NCBI RefSeq assembly: GCF_004335085.1
Contig: NZ_RQRS01000023.1
Coordinates: 36,679-100,678 of the forward strand
Source: Pedobacter nototheniae
GTDB lineage: Bacteria; Bacteroidota; Bacteroidia; Sphingobacteriales; Sphingobacteriaceae
Reading direction: 5' to 3'
DNA: 64,000 nucleotides
Notes under the pieces: generated by a model
What the model saw: the letters and a program-made list of their open reading frames with translations, nothing else
Told to the model about the DNA's origin: nothing
The model's database searches: none
Shown: positions 56,701 to 64,000 of the stretch, in pieces
Layout of the letters: each line of letters opens with the position of its first letter
How positions within the stretch are numbered: the stretch's first letter is position 1
Position numbers and translations under genes: made by a program

Positions 56701-56979
56701 TAAATCTGCATTTTTAAGCTCTAAACTTACCAGACCTGATTTTTTTAGTACATCGGCATCGTATAAAAAGAAAAAGCCACTTTGCTTTTTTATGTCTAAA
56801 CATACACGCTCCATATCTGCATTGCGAACAGATAAGGTTACTTTTTGGGCGTATCCAGTGGCTCTAACCGCCAGTGTGCCGGCAATTAATAAAAAAAGAG
56901 TTAACCTCATAACTAATAGCGTGTTTCTATTAAATGACCTGTATATTCCCGTGCACTTGCCGGGAAGGAAATGTTTCAT
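53716..56979 (-). CDS. SusC/RagA TonB-dependent transporter with STN domain
   Basis: The 1087-residue protein starts at ATG 56979 (MKHFLPGKCTG); a longer reading from 57039 is unlikely. After a signal segment (MRLTLFLLIAG...GYAQ) it has an STN domain (VTLSVRNADMERVCLDIKKQ...), a carboxypeptidase-regulatory-like domain (~MPGVIVMVKGSNKVASTDNNG), a plug (LQEVIVTAYGT, IRGEASFGASNEPLWVLDGI, SIYGADGSNGVILITTKKG) and a beta-barrel ending LSFGLNVGL. The STN domain marks it as a signal transducer that reports substrate to the FecR anti-sigma factor encoded just upstream, which releases the ECF sigma factor. Confidence 0.95.
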   Translation of the reverse strand: MKHFLPGKCTGIYRSFNRNTLLVMRLTLFLLIAGTLAVRATGYAQKVTLSVRNADMERVCLDIKKQSGFFFLYDADVLKKSGLVSLELKNADLTLALQQLTNGKALNYRIIDKTVIISELKPNGKHQQDDITIKGTVKSKEAPGQPDLTMPGVIVMVKGSNKVASTDNNGSFTIQAPANATLVFSMLGYGTKEVPVNGNKIINVVLLQTASDLQEVIVTAYGTSEKKENQIGSAAVVTSKDLERKPSNRIDQLVEGLVVGLQNEVQDGTASSARPRYQTRIRGEASFGASNEPLWVLDGIPIKTGNETNQILGTNTSISPLTYLNPNDIESVVVLKDATATSIYGADGSNGVILITTKKGAANQNSINYSFRTGINLITNNKFHVLNGAEYRELFTESYRNNTSLDQSKMPDFGNTSTDWYDVFFRTGVTTQHDVSFSGGTEKTRYYISGAYYNEKPIMIKNQTQRFSSRINIDQKINKSINMFFRLGASYNINNIFNPGNSYYINRPIDSPFNPDGSYVLKFYNKLADAEYNDNRQKATAIEGNIGGQIKILPSLTFTTTNGIDYTKIKENIYSSMFAYSDRGVGYALKGNTKNFNWNSQQRLNYDKTIGKHEFSALLGAEAKSEDRDTYGSNGSGFVSDDIRDVNLAKVIKYTYSGDEKTGISYYGQLRYTLSSKYSLLGSFRRDASSDFGSDVKWATFNSIGGSWTISNEKFWNIKQIDFAKLKLSYGTNGNSRIGAYKSKGIYDFLTSDQYNGLQGAVMSSGENPLLSWETTYIVNGGLSLGLFKRISMEVEFYQNITKGMLDAVDVTRTTGFTRILQNIGSVKNSGIELTLNTQNIIRKNFEWRTKFNIAHNRNKILKLYNGNDKILDKVIRRVGEDANTFYLVRWAGVDPRDGNPLWYDAKGNITREFDLNNRVAVGSSTPDVFGGMTNTIQYKNFSLSALMIYNVGGYAFSDLQRDSESDGRNLFDNNQSANLLDRWREPGDLANIPKSVLNANENNARNSTRFLHKKTSLRLQNVSVNYAFSNTLVKKINLQRASVYFQADNVGFWTPYSSSSDRNDYKNSFNPYPRPLVLSFGLNVGL

Positions 56980-57151
56980 ATTTTTGTACGTGTTGGTTTT
57001 TAATTGGTTGAATTCGAAATCATCAAAACAGAACAGCACATTATTACTTCCGGGAACATTGCAGTGTTTCCGGATTTCTTTTTTAGTGTATTCTGAAAGT
57101 TTAGGGGAAGTATCGGTTTATTACATAGTTGATTGGTTTAGGGTGTGTATT

Positions 57152-58309
57152 TTATTGTTGAAAATTAACGGTTACAGTTCTTTCAGATAAGGTGAAATTA
57201 ACGCCACTTACAGCATTAAGCATTTCAAGCACTTGGTTTAGGGTTGCTTGCCTACGTATGTTTCCACTATATTTTTTGTTGCCTATATTGCCTTTGTATT
57301 CAATTTTTACATCATACCATCTGGCAACCTGATCTAGAATACTGGTTAAATCATCATTGTTGAAATAAAATATGCCTTCTTTCCATGCAATGGATTTGTA
57401 AGTATCTACTTTAGTAACTTCAAACTTATTGTTGCTGATATCAGCTTCTTCACCAGGTTTTAAAACGGTTTGATGGTTTCCTTCGCGAATTTTAACGGCA
57501 CCCTCAAGCAACGTAGTTTTACTCGCTTTATCATAAGAACTAATGTTGAAATGTGTTCCTAAAACCTCAACCTCTGTTTGGTTAAACGCCACCACAAATG
57601 GAAGCGCTTTGTTGTGGGCTACTTCAAAATAAGCCTCGCCATTTAATTCAACCCTACGTTCGTTTTTATTAAAGCTAACAGGAAATGTAAGGGTAGAGGC
57701 CGCATTTAACCATACTTTTGTACCATCAGGAAGGACCATTTGATACTCTCCAGCTTTTGGTGTTCTTAATTGGTTAAATCCTTTTTGGTGCGTTCCATTT
57801 TTGAACGCCAACACACCCGATTTGGCGTCGATGTTTGATCCATCTTTACCATTAATTTGCATAGATGCATTGCTCAGGTTTATGAGTGAGCCATCGCTCA
57901 TGCTTAAAGTTGCTTTTGAGCTTCCAGGCAAAATATCATAAACTTTTCCAAGCTGGGCAATATTTTGCTGGTTATTTTGTGATGTGTAGAGGTAAGTTCC
58001 TATACCGATAGAAAGTAATAAAACTGCTGCTGCGCTATAGCGTACCAGTTTGTGCCATTGAAATGATTTAGATGGAGTGGTAATTTTAGCGTTAATGGCC
58101 TCCCAGCCGGCTTTTACATCTACTGCATTAAAGTAATCAATTTCCTTTTGTACAGTTGCGGTATCCCGAAAAGATTCTACTAGTGATTCATTTTCTGGAT
58201 TAGCGGCACGCCATTTTTCAAAATTTTCTTTTTCCGGACCTTGCAGTTCGTTCTTTAAAAACTTTATTATAAGTGAAGCTGTATCTGGAGAGGGCTGATG
58301 CTTTTTCAT
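57152..58309 (-). CDS. FecR-family anti-sigma factor
   Basis: This 385-residue protein has an N-terminal cytoplasmic anti-sigma region (~1-85), one membrane helix (VRYSAAAVLLLSIGIGTYLY), a periplasmic FecR domain (YQMVLPDGTKVWLNAASTLTFP, ELNGEAYFEVAHN) and a C-terminal DUF4974 domain (FYFNNDDLTSILDQVARWYDV..GNIRRQATLNQVLEML). It transmits the state of the SusC STN domain to the sigma factor encoded 62 bases upstream. Confidence 0.95.
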   Translation of the reverse strand: MKKHQPSPDTASLIIKFLKNELQGPEKENFEKWRAANPENESLVESFRDTATVQKEIDYFNAVDVKAGWEAINAKITTPSKSFQWHKLVRYSAAAVLLLSIGIGTYLYTSQNNQQNIAQLGKVYDILPGSSKATLSMSDGSLINLSNASMQINGKDGSNIDAKSGVLAFKNGTHQKGFNQLRTPKAGEYQMVLPDGTKVWLNAASTLTFPVSFNKNERRVELNGEAYFEVAHNKALPFVVAFNQTEVEVLGTHFNISSYDKASKTTLLEGAVKIREGNHQTVLKPGEEADISNNKFEVTKVDTYKSIAWKEGIFYFNNDDLTSILDQVARWYDVKIEYKGNIGNKKYSGNIRRQATLNQVLEMLNAVSGVNFTLSERTVTVNFQQ

Positions 58310-58371
58310 AGTCTATTATAATAAACCTGAAAAAGAAAAAGGGGTGAAAGGAAATGAAAATATTTTTCTGA

Positions 58372-58923
58372 TTAACGGATATTTATTAGAAAAACTGAAA
58401 TAAGAGCAAAAAAGTCAGGATTTAAACGCACTTTTAATAACTGTAAACCGCGTTTTTTTTGAGTTTTAACGGTATTAATGCTTATACCCAGTTTATCTGC
58501 AATTTGTTGGTTTTTGAGTCCTTCTAAATATCCCATTTTAAAAATTCGCTGACAATTTTCTGGTAACGTCGAAATTATCAAAGCCAATTCAGCAATTACC
58601 TCTGTTCTAATCATTGCATTTAAAGCAATTGCTTCCTCAGCTGGTTCTTCTTCCTGTTTGTTTAAAAAAACGGTTTCTAATTTTTGTCTGCGCAGTTTGT
58701 TTAAGCAGGCATTTCTAACAGATGAATATAAAAATCCCATTATTGGTACACTTTGGGCATCTATTTCATCCTTCCTGTTCCAATACATTACAAAGGTTTC
58801 TTGCACAATATCCTTTGCAGCCTCATCATCTTTAACAAATTGCATTGCAAAATGGCACAGCTTCGCATAGCTATTGCTAAACAATTCTTCAAAAGATTGA
58901 GTTATTGGTGTAGTATTCGGCAA
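58372..58923 (-). CDS. ECF RNA polymerase sigma factor
   Basis: This 183-residue sigma-70 family factor has region 2 (FSNSYAKLCHFAMQFVKDDEAAKDIVQETFVMYW) and region 4 (LPENCQRIFKMGYLEGLKNQQIADKLGISINTVKTQKKRGLQLL), typical of the Bacteroidota ECF group paired with FecR and SusC. It should direct transcription of the downstream SusCD/peptidase operon when released. The promoter candidate lies at 58952-58982. Confidence 0.95.
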   Translation of the reverse strand: MPNTTPITQSFEELFSNSYAKLCHFAMQFVKDDEAAKDIVQETFVMYWNRKDEIDAQSVPIMGFLYSSVRNACLNKLRRQKLETVFLNKQEEEPAEEAIALNAMIRTEVIAELALIISTLPENCQRIFKMGYLEGLKNQQIADKLGISINTVKTQKKRGLQLLKVRLNPDFFALISVFLINIR

Positions 58924-58951
58924 AAAGTTGATAATAAGGATTTACGTATTT

Positions 58952-58982
58952 CAAAAATAGTATTTATCTCCATGGAATACAA
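58952..58982 (-). promoter_or_regulatory. Promoter candidate of the ECF sigma gene
   Basis: TTG (58982-58980) and TATTTTTG (58959-58952) on the minus strand, 20 bases apart, fit the Bacteroidota consensus and lie 29 bases before the ATG. Confidence 0.48.
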
Positions 58983-59280
58983 GTTTTTAGGATATTGTAT
59001 TATAACGATTACAATATTGCTTGAATAATTTATGTGCTATGATTTATTAGAGGTGATTTACATTTTGAAATACTACAGTTTAATTTGTTTTGAAATAAAT
59101 CAAAACAAATAGAATATTTTCAATAATAAATATTTTATCTACTTATCCTCAGGTTTCTTATTATTTGATCGCTTTTTAAAGTTTGAAAAATATTTGCTTG
59201 TATTTTGGTTTTGTCTAAATCAACAGTTATCTTGGCTGAATCATCCCCAAATTAAATAGTAAAATTACTTTAAGACACAG
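58983..59280. other. Intergenic region, nothing recognised
   Basis: AT-rich DNA between the sigma-factor promoter and the RHS locus. No hairpin, repeat or plausible gene was seen. Confidence 0.35.
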
Positions 59281-59447
59281 ATGAATCTCTTAACGCTCAA
59301 TCAAGGGAAATTTAAAAATTTAAGTTTTCAAAAAATTCTCCAGGTTTTATTAAAGCCATTTTCATTTTTTTTATCGCTAATTGGGATCCACCATTTGATG
59401 CCAACTTTTTAGCGGCGCAATCAACTAAGTATACTGTTTCTATTTAA
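59281..59447 (+). pseudogene. Possible remnant of a secreted-protein gene start
   Basis: ATG at 59281 opens a 43-codon frame (MNLLTLNQGKFKNLSF...) running through a hydrophobic stretch (LLKPFSFFLSLIGI) and stopping at TAG 59410. If the T5 run at 59406-59410 had one more T, it would continue as PTFLAAQSTKYTVSI and stop at 59447, giving a well-formed signal peptide with an AQ cleavage site. Only the leader remains; no mature domain follows. This could be a degraded gene or chance. Confidence 0.35.
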
Positions 59448-59599
59448 TTGATTAAGGTTTGCATTAAACTAAAAATTCAGCAAAATAATTTAAGTTATTA
59501 ATTAATATTTTGAAAGTCAATGCATTAAAAAAAACGGTTTCAATAAATAAATTCTACCATTTTCTAATAAAAATAAGCTATTCTTAAAATTTTTTAAAA

Positions 59600-62500
59600 A
59601 TGATCTCATCTAAAACGCCCTTACTATTTATTGTATTTTTATTAAATATAATATACCCATGCCCAGGTTGCTCCTGAAAAACTCCCTAACCCCAATCCAA
59701 TTATTCCTGCTTCACCAAACGCGGCTTCGTTAGGTGCGTATGGAGAAAGTCAGGTAAGCATGTATACTGGGCAAGCTGATATTACGATTCCTTTATATAC
59801 TATTCAAACTAAAAGTTTAAGTATACCCATATCCTTGAGCTATAATTCATCTGGTGTAAAGGTAGAAGGTGTGGCCCCCTGGGTTGGGTTGCAATGGAGC
59901 CTTAATGCAGGCGGTGTTATAACTCGTCAATTAGTAGGAATGCCTGATGAATCGGCTATAGGTTATAGCACTAGCTCTGCTCGGCAGGAAATAGCCTCAT
60001 TTATGGCTGGAGGAATGTCTGAAGGAGTATCAGTTGATTATTTGAATCGAGTAATGGATGGAAGGACAGATGCAGAACCTGATATTTTCTTTTTTAATTA
60101 CCCTAATGGTGCGGGGAAGTTTTTTTATGGATATGATGGCACCATACAAGAAGCGCCAGTTAAAAAGAATAAAATTGAATGGGTAACTGTGAATGGAAAA
60201 TATGGATGGAAAATATCTGATAATTCTGGGCATGATTATTACTTTTTAGATCGGGAAGAAACAGCTTATACATCTACTACAAAGGCAGGTGCACAAACTA
60301 GTATTGGCACAACGCCAAAATCAAATCAAACTTTTGCCAGCAGTTGGTATTTGTCTCAGATTGTAGATAAAAACACCTCAGAAACGATTTATTTTGATTA
60401 CGAGGGTTTTTGGTATACACAGCGTTCTATTGGCAGCCGCAGTAAATATATTGCGTTTGATCAAGGCTGTAATGTACCCTCTTCCGGAGAAAGTTATACT
60501 GTAACCACGGTTAGTGCCTTGCGTATTAAGAAAATCCGCTTTTCTGGAGGTTATATTGATTTCATTGCAGGTGCAGCCAGAGAAGATCTGCCAGGCGACA
60601 AAGTACTTGATCAGATGCTTGTTAAAAATTTAAAGGATGAAGTGATTAAATCTTACAATTTTAGCTATCGCTATACAAATTCTTTCAATTCTCCTTATGG
60701 TGTTGAATATGGTAAACGTTTGTTTTTAGATAAAGTTGGCGTTGGTAACGGAGCGTTAGGCAGTTATACATTTACTTATAATCCCATTGACCTTCCGCAT
60801 CGACTTTCTTACGATCAAGATCATTGGGGATACTTTAATAATTCATCTAATAACGATCTTTTTACACCGGCTGATTATTATTATAATGTAGCTAGTAATA
60901 CTTATGTAAGTATTCCTGGAGCCAATAAGCAAATTGATGAGACTTATGCCCAAGCTGCTGTGCTTCAGAAAATCAGCTATCCAACTGGCGGAAGTACGTC
61001 TTTTACTTATGAAAATAATACTGCGTATTCATTACCTGCCGATTTTGATTTAAAATACACGGATAAGGTGTTTTTTTTAAATGGACAATCTTATACGGAC
61101 ACCTACTTTGAGAAAGCATTTGTAATCAGTGAAGACTTTTTAGGTAGCGGCGGTATTTTCGCAAAACTTAGCGGTAGTTTTGGTTGTACTGGTACTGGGT
61201 TTAGTTGTCCAGATATTAGATTATATTACCCTAATGGAACGAGTATTCAAATCAATCAGGCAAGTTACGGGAAAACATATTTCCTTAAAAAAGGAAATTA
61301 TAGAGTAACAGCAGATTACAGTTTCATTCCAAATCCTCAGACCAAAATTCAAAACTTTAGCTTTGTATTAACCTGGCCCGAATCTTTTAGAGAAAATCCA
61401 TTAACCGCTCATAATGTTAAAGTTGGTGGGTTGAGAATTAAACAGATAGATAATTTTGAGCCTAATAGCAGTCAAACTTTTACCAAGCGATATAGCTATA
61501 CGAAATTTAATGCTTCGAATGAATCTAGCGGAACTATTCTTAGTGTGCCTTACTATAAATATAATGTTCTTAATTATAATGGAATAAGTGCATATTGTCA
61601 GTGGCTTTGTGTTACCGCAGTATCCAATACAGGGCTGGGTACAACCAATGGTAATCCGGTGGGTTATGCTCAAATTACCGAATACATTGATAAATATGGA
61701 GTATTAGGTAAAAATGAGTATGTATATGCCCCGCCAGTTTTTACCCAGCCAAGTAATCAGCTACCTTTTGCTCCGGCCGATAACCGAGATTTTTTTAATG
61801 GAATGCTACAGAATGAAAGAACTTATGGCTTTAAAGACAATGCATATGTTTTAAAAAAGGAAGTGAGGAATAAATACGCATTGTACAATCCATCTGGCAG
61901 TAGCTATGGTTTTGGGCTCAAAACAACATTAAAAAACTTTAGATCGATATCATTATTAGATGATTTTAGTCATGATGTATATAATGTCAGTACAGGTTGG
62001 ATGCATCTTGATACCACCGAAACTAAAATGTATGACGGAGGAATGATTTTAACGACCCAGGTTTCTTATACCCAAAACGCGGCTAATTTATTAAATAGTA
62101 AAACAGAACAAATTAGTAGTAGAGGTCTGATTAATACAGAATTAATTAAATATCCTGTTGATTATACGGATGGAAGTTATGGCGCTGATCTATTAAAAAA
62201 CAAGATGGTAAATGATGCAGTTTTAGAAAAATCAGTTTTTGTTAATAATCAGCTTGTATCCAAAGAGGCAAATGGTTATGATAATTTTGGAACATTGGTT
62301 ATGCCATCAAAAATCAGTAAATTATCCACGACTGATCAGGTTATGGAGGAAAGGTTATCTTTCATAAACTATGATAATGTTGGGAATCTTCTTAGTTTAA
62401 ATAATGTTAAAGGCACCAAAACTACATATTTATATAGTTACAATACCCAATACCCAATTGCCGAGATTAAGAATGCAGATTATGCTACGGTGGAGAATGT

Positions 62501-62768
62501 TTTGGGAGGTGCAACTGTAGTTAATAATTTCAGCAACTCTAACCCTACAGATGCGGAAGTTAAGGCTTTTTTAGCTCCTTTAAGAACAGGCTTGCCCGAT
62601 GCCCAAATCACAACTTATACTTATAAACCATTGGTTGGAATGACGAGTAGTACCGATACAAAAGGCCTTACTACTTATTATGAGTATGATGAATTTCAGC
62701 GGTTAAAAAATGTTAAAGACCAAAACGGTAATATCATTAAAAACAATGCCTACCATTATAAAAACTAG
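59600..62768 (+). pseudogene. RHS/YD-repeat secreted protein, frameshift in the signal peptide
   Basis: The large frame is open from 59652 to the TAG at 62766-62768; its first ATG is at 59760. Upstream in that frame it reads YTHAQVAPEKLPNPNPIIPA, which looks like the end of a signal peptide, preceded by TAA at 59649. An ATG at 59600 in the neighbouring frame gives MISSKTPLLFIVFLLNI, the missing signal peptide; removing one base near 59645-59651 fuses the two. The mature protein starts like Bacteroidota RHS-associated proteins (YTGQADITIPLYTI, GVAPWVGLQWSLNAGGVITRQ) and ends with YD-type segments (YLYSYNTQYPIAEI, TYYEYDEFQRLKNVKDQNGN). As written, only an unsecreted form could be made. The next RHS gene begins seven bases downstream. 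Confidence 0.78.
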
Positions 62769-62774
62769 CGCCTC

Positions 62775-64000
62775 ATGAAAAGATATTTAAATTATAGTTC
62801 CGTTCTCCTTTTACTGCTCAGTGGTTTTGGCTTAAAGGCACAAGACCATAAAACAGTAAGTACTTATAATGGTGAGGCAGAGATTACCGCCCCCTTAAGT
62901 GTAACCTTAACCGACGGTTTCCATGCTACAGGTAACGTTCGGATTTATACGACAGGTAAAAGCCTGCAGAACTGTTTTCCTTTGGTCTCCTTACCGAGCA
63001 GCAACCAAAACTATGTTTTAACCCGAATATTTAAACAGCGTGGCGTAACCGAAGCCACGTTGGGTAACGCAAGACTGGTATGCGATGAAAATCAAACCAT
63101 CCAATACTTTGATGGCTTGGGCCGGCCGCTACAAACTGTTACGGTGCAAGGCAGCCCTACAGGAAAAGATCTGGTGCAGCCTGTGGTTTACGATGCCTTT
63201 GGACGTGAACAATTTAAATACCTGCCCTATGCCGCCAGTACAGGAAGCAACGGCAGCTACCGGGCTGATGCACTAACCGGGCAATCTTCTTTTTACCTCA
63301 GCCAGCCTGCCACAAGCGGCATCCCGATTATCTCTACGCCTTTTAGCCAAACAGTATTTGAGGCCAGCCCCTTAAACCGGGTATTGGAACAAGGCGCCCC
63401 AGGATTAGCCTGGCAACCTGCACCAAACAGTTTAGCGGGGCATACGGTAAAAATGGATTATGGAACAAATGCATTGAACGAAGTTAAACTCTGGACGATA
63501 AACGCGGCCGATAACGGGGCAAGTGCAGGATTTTACCTGCCGGGCAAACTATATAAAACGATTTCCAAAGATGAGAACTGGAAACCAGCAGATGATAAGA
63601 TGGGCACGGTTGAAGAGTTTAAAGATTTTGAAGGGCATGTGGTATTAAAAAGGACTTGGGAAACCAACAGCAAAAGCCTTTCTACCTATTACGTTTACGA
63701 TGATTATGGAAATTTAAGATATGTATTGCCTCCCGCAGTAAATGAAAACGGGCAAAGCCCGGTTACCTCTTTCACTGAAAGCGATACCAACTTTAACAAC
63801 TTTATTTATGGCTATCATTATGACGGGCGTAAACGTTTAGTTGAAAAGAAGATTCCGGGTAAGGGATGGGAATATATGGTTTATAACCCCTTGGATCAGG
63901 TGGTATTCAGTCAGGATGCCGTACAAGCAGCTAAATCACCAAAAGAATGGTTGTTTACCAAGTATGATGCTTTGGGCCGTGTAATATTAAGTGGTTTATA
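62775..64000 (+). CDS. DUF6443/RHS-repeat secreted protein (C-terminus beyond window)
   Basis: An ATG at 62775, seven bases after the previous stop, opens a frame that stays open for 408 codons to the window edge. It has a signal peptide (MKRYLNYSSVLLLLLSGFG, ending KAQ), a beta-rich segment (TAPLSVTLTDGFHATGNVRI), a DUF6443-type region (YVLTRIFKQRGVTEATLG, IQYFDGLGRPLQTVTVQGSP, VYDAFGREQFKYLPYA) and YD/RHS repeats (YYVYDDYGNLRYVLPPAV, GYHYDGRKRLVEKKIPGKG, WLFTKYDALGRVILSG). RHS proteins form hollow shells that often encapsulate C-terminal toxins; the C-terminal part is not visible here. The coding sequence is much richer in G+C than the gene before it. Confidence 0.88.
   Translation, partial: MKRYLNYSSVLLLLLSGFGLKAQDHKTVSTYNGEAEITAPLSVTLTDGFHATGNVRIYTTGKSLQNCFPLVSLPSSNQNYVLTRIFKQRGVTEATLGNARLVCDENQTIQYFDGLGRPLQTVTVQGSPTGKDLVQPVVYDAFGREQFKYLPYAASTGSNGSYRADALTGQSSFYLSQPATSGIPIISTPFSQTVFEASPLNRVLEQGAPGLAWQPAPNSLAGHTVKMDYGTNALNEVKLWTINAADNGASAGFYLPGKLYKTISKDENWKPADDKMGTVEEFKDFEGHVVLKRTWETNSKSLSTYYVYDDYGNLRYVLPPAVNENGQSPVTSFTESDTNFNNFIYGYHYDGRKRLVEKKIPGKGWEYMVYNPLDQVVFSQDAVQAAKSPKEWLFTKYDALGRVILSGL

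Noticed and set aside
56980..57039. 20-residue extension of the SusC protein
   Set aside because: The extension is acidic and aromatic, places the signal segment far from the N-terminus, and ATG 56979 gives a common SusC start.
63085..63276. 63-residue plus-strand ORF inside the second RHS gene
   Set aside because: It is a shadow frame of the long open frame from 62775, which has the signal peptide and RHS motifs.

Overview
The window comes from the chromosome of an AT-rich Bacteroidota bacterium, most like Sphingobacteriaceae (Pedobacter or a close relative). This is inferred from content: a SusC/SusD pair controlled by an ECF sigma and a FecR anti-sigma factor, a type IX secretion (T9SS) type B substrate next to a PorP/SprF protein, a LytTR regulator paired with a TPR histidine kinase, many lipoboxes followed by CKK/CNK, promoters of the TTG-N18/20-TAnnTTTG type, and almost no Shine-Dalgarno sequences. 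No tRNA, rRNA, transposase, prophage or CRISPR array was found.

Layout. 1-3.9 kb: edge-truncated class I aminotransferase, DUF1573 protein, fused E1 alpha/beta 2-oxoacid dehydrogenase. 4-7.1 kb: TPR histidine kinase and LytTR regulator, convergent with no gap. 7.5-13.9 kb: 1813-residue T9SS adhesin-like protein with MBG/YDG repeats, then a PorP/SprF protein. 13.9-20.1 kb: DUF1684 protein, a 21-bp minisatellite, and the minus-strand aromatic cluster pheA, DAHP synthase/chorismate mutase, aroA, aroC. 20.2-25.3 kb: small lipoprotein, a coupled S4/aroB/hydroxylase operon, proline dehydrogenase, DUF962 and HAD proteins. 25.5-33.1 kb: a complete heavy-metal RND efflux operon with its two-component system. 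33.3-38.4 kb: possible 37-residue membrane protein, DeoR repressor divergent from a deoxyribonucleotidase, M57-type metalloprotease, LysR plus YeiH. 38.5-42.7 kb: barrel protein and a repeat-dense locus. 42.9-47.0 kb: NarL-type two-component operon and an amino acid permease. 47.2-58.9 kb: sigma, anti-sigma, SusC, SusD, lipoprotein, M16 peptidase and propeller lipoprotein, a probable peptide-uptake locus. 59.3-64 kb: RHS/YD-repeat secreted proteins, the first with a frameshift in its signal peptide.

The most notable find is upstream of pheA. A near-ideal Bacteroidota promoter is followed by a 21-codon ORF with eight Tyr/Phe codons among ten consecutive positions, and then by an 11-bp terminator hairpin just before the pheA start. 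The end of the small ORF can pair over 9 bp with the first arm of that terminator. This is the full architecture of ribosome-mediated attenuation. Other points of interest are a four-copy ~370-bp tandem array whose internal hairpin shows compensatory changes, two unrelated 21-bp-period arrays, three copies of a TTGCAA-N4-TTGCAA operator around the DeoR/nucleotidase pair, and the RHS frameshift.
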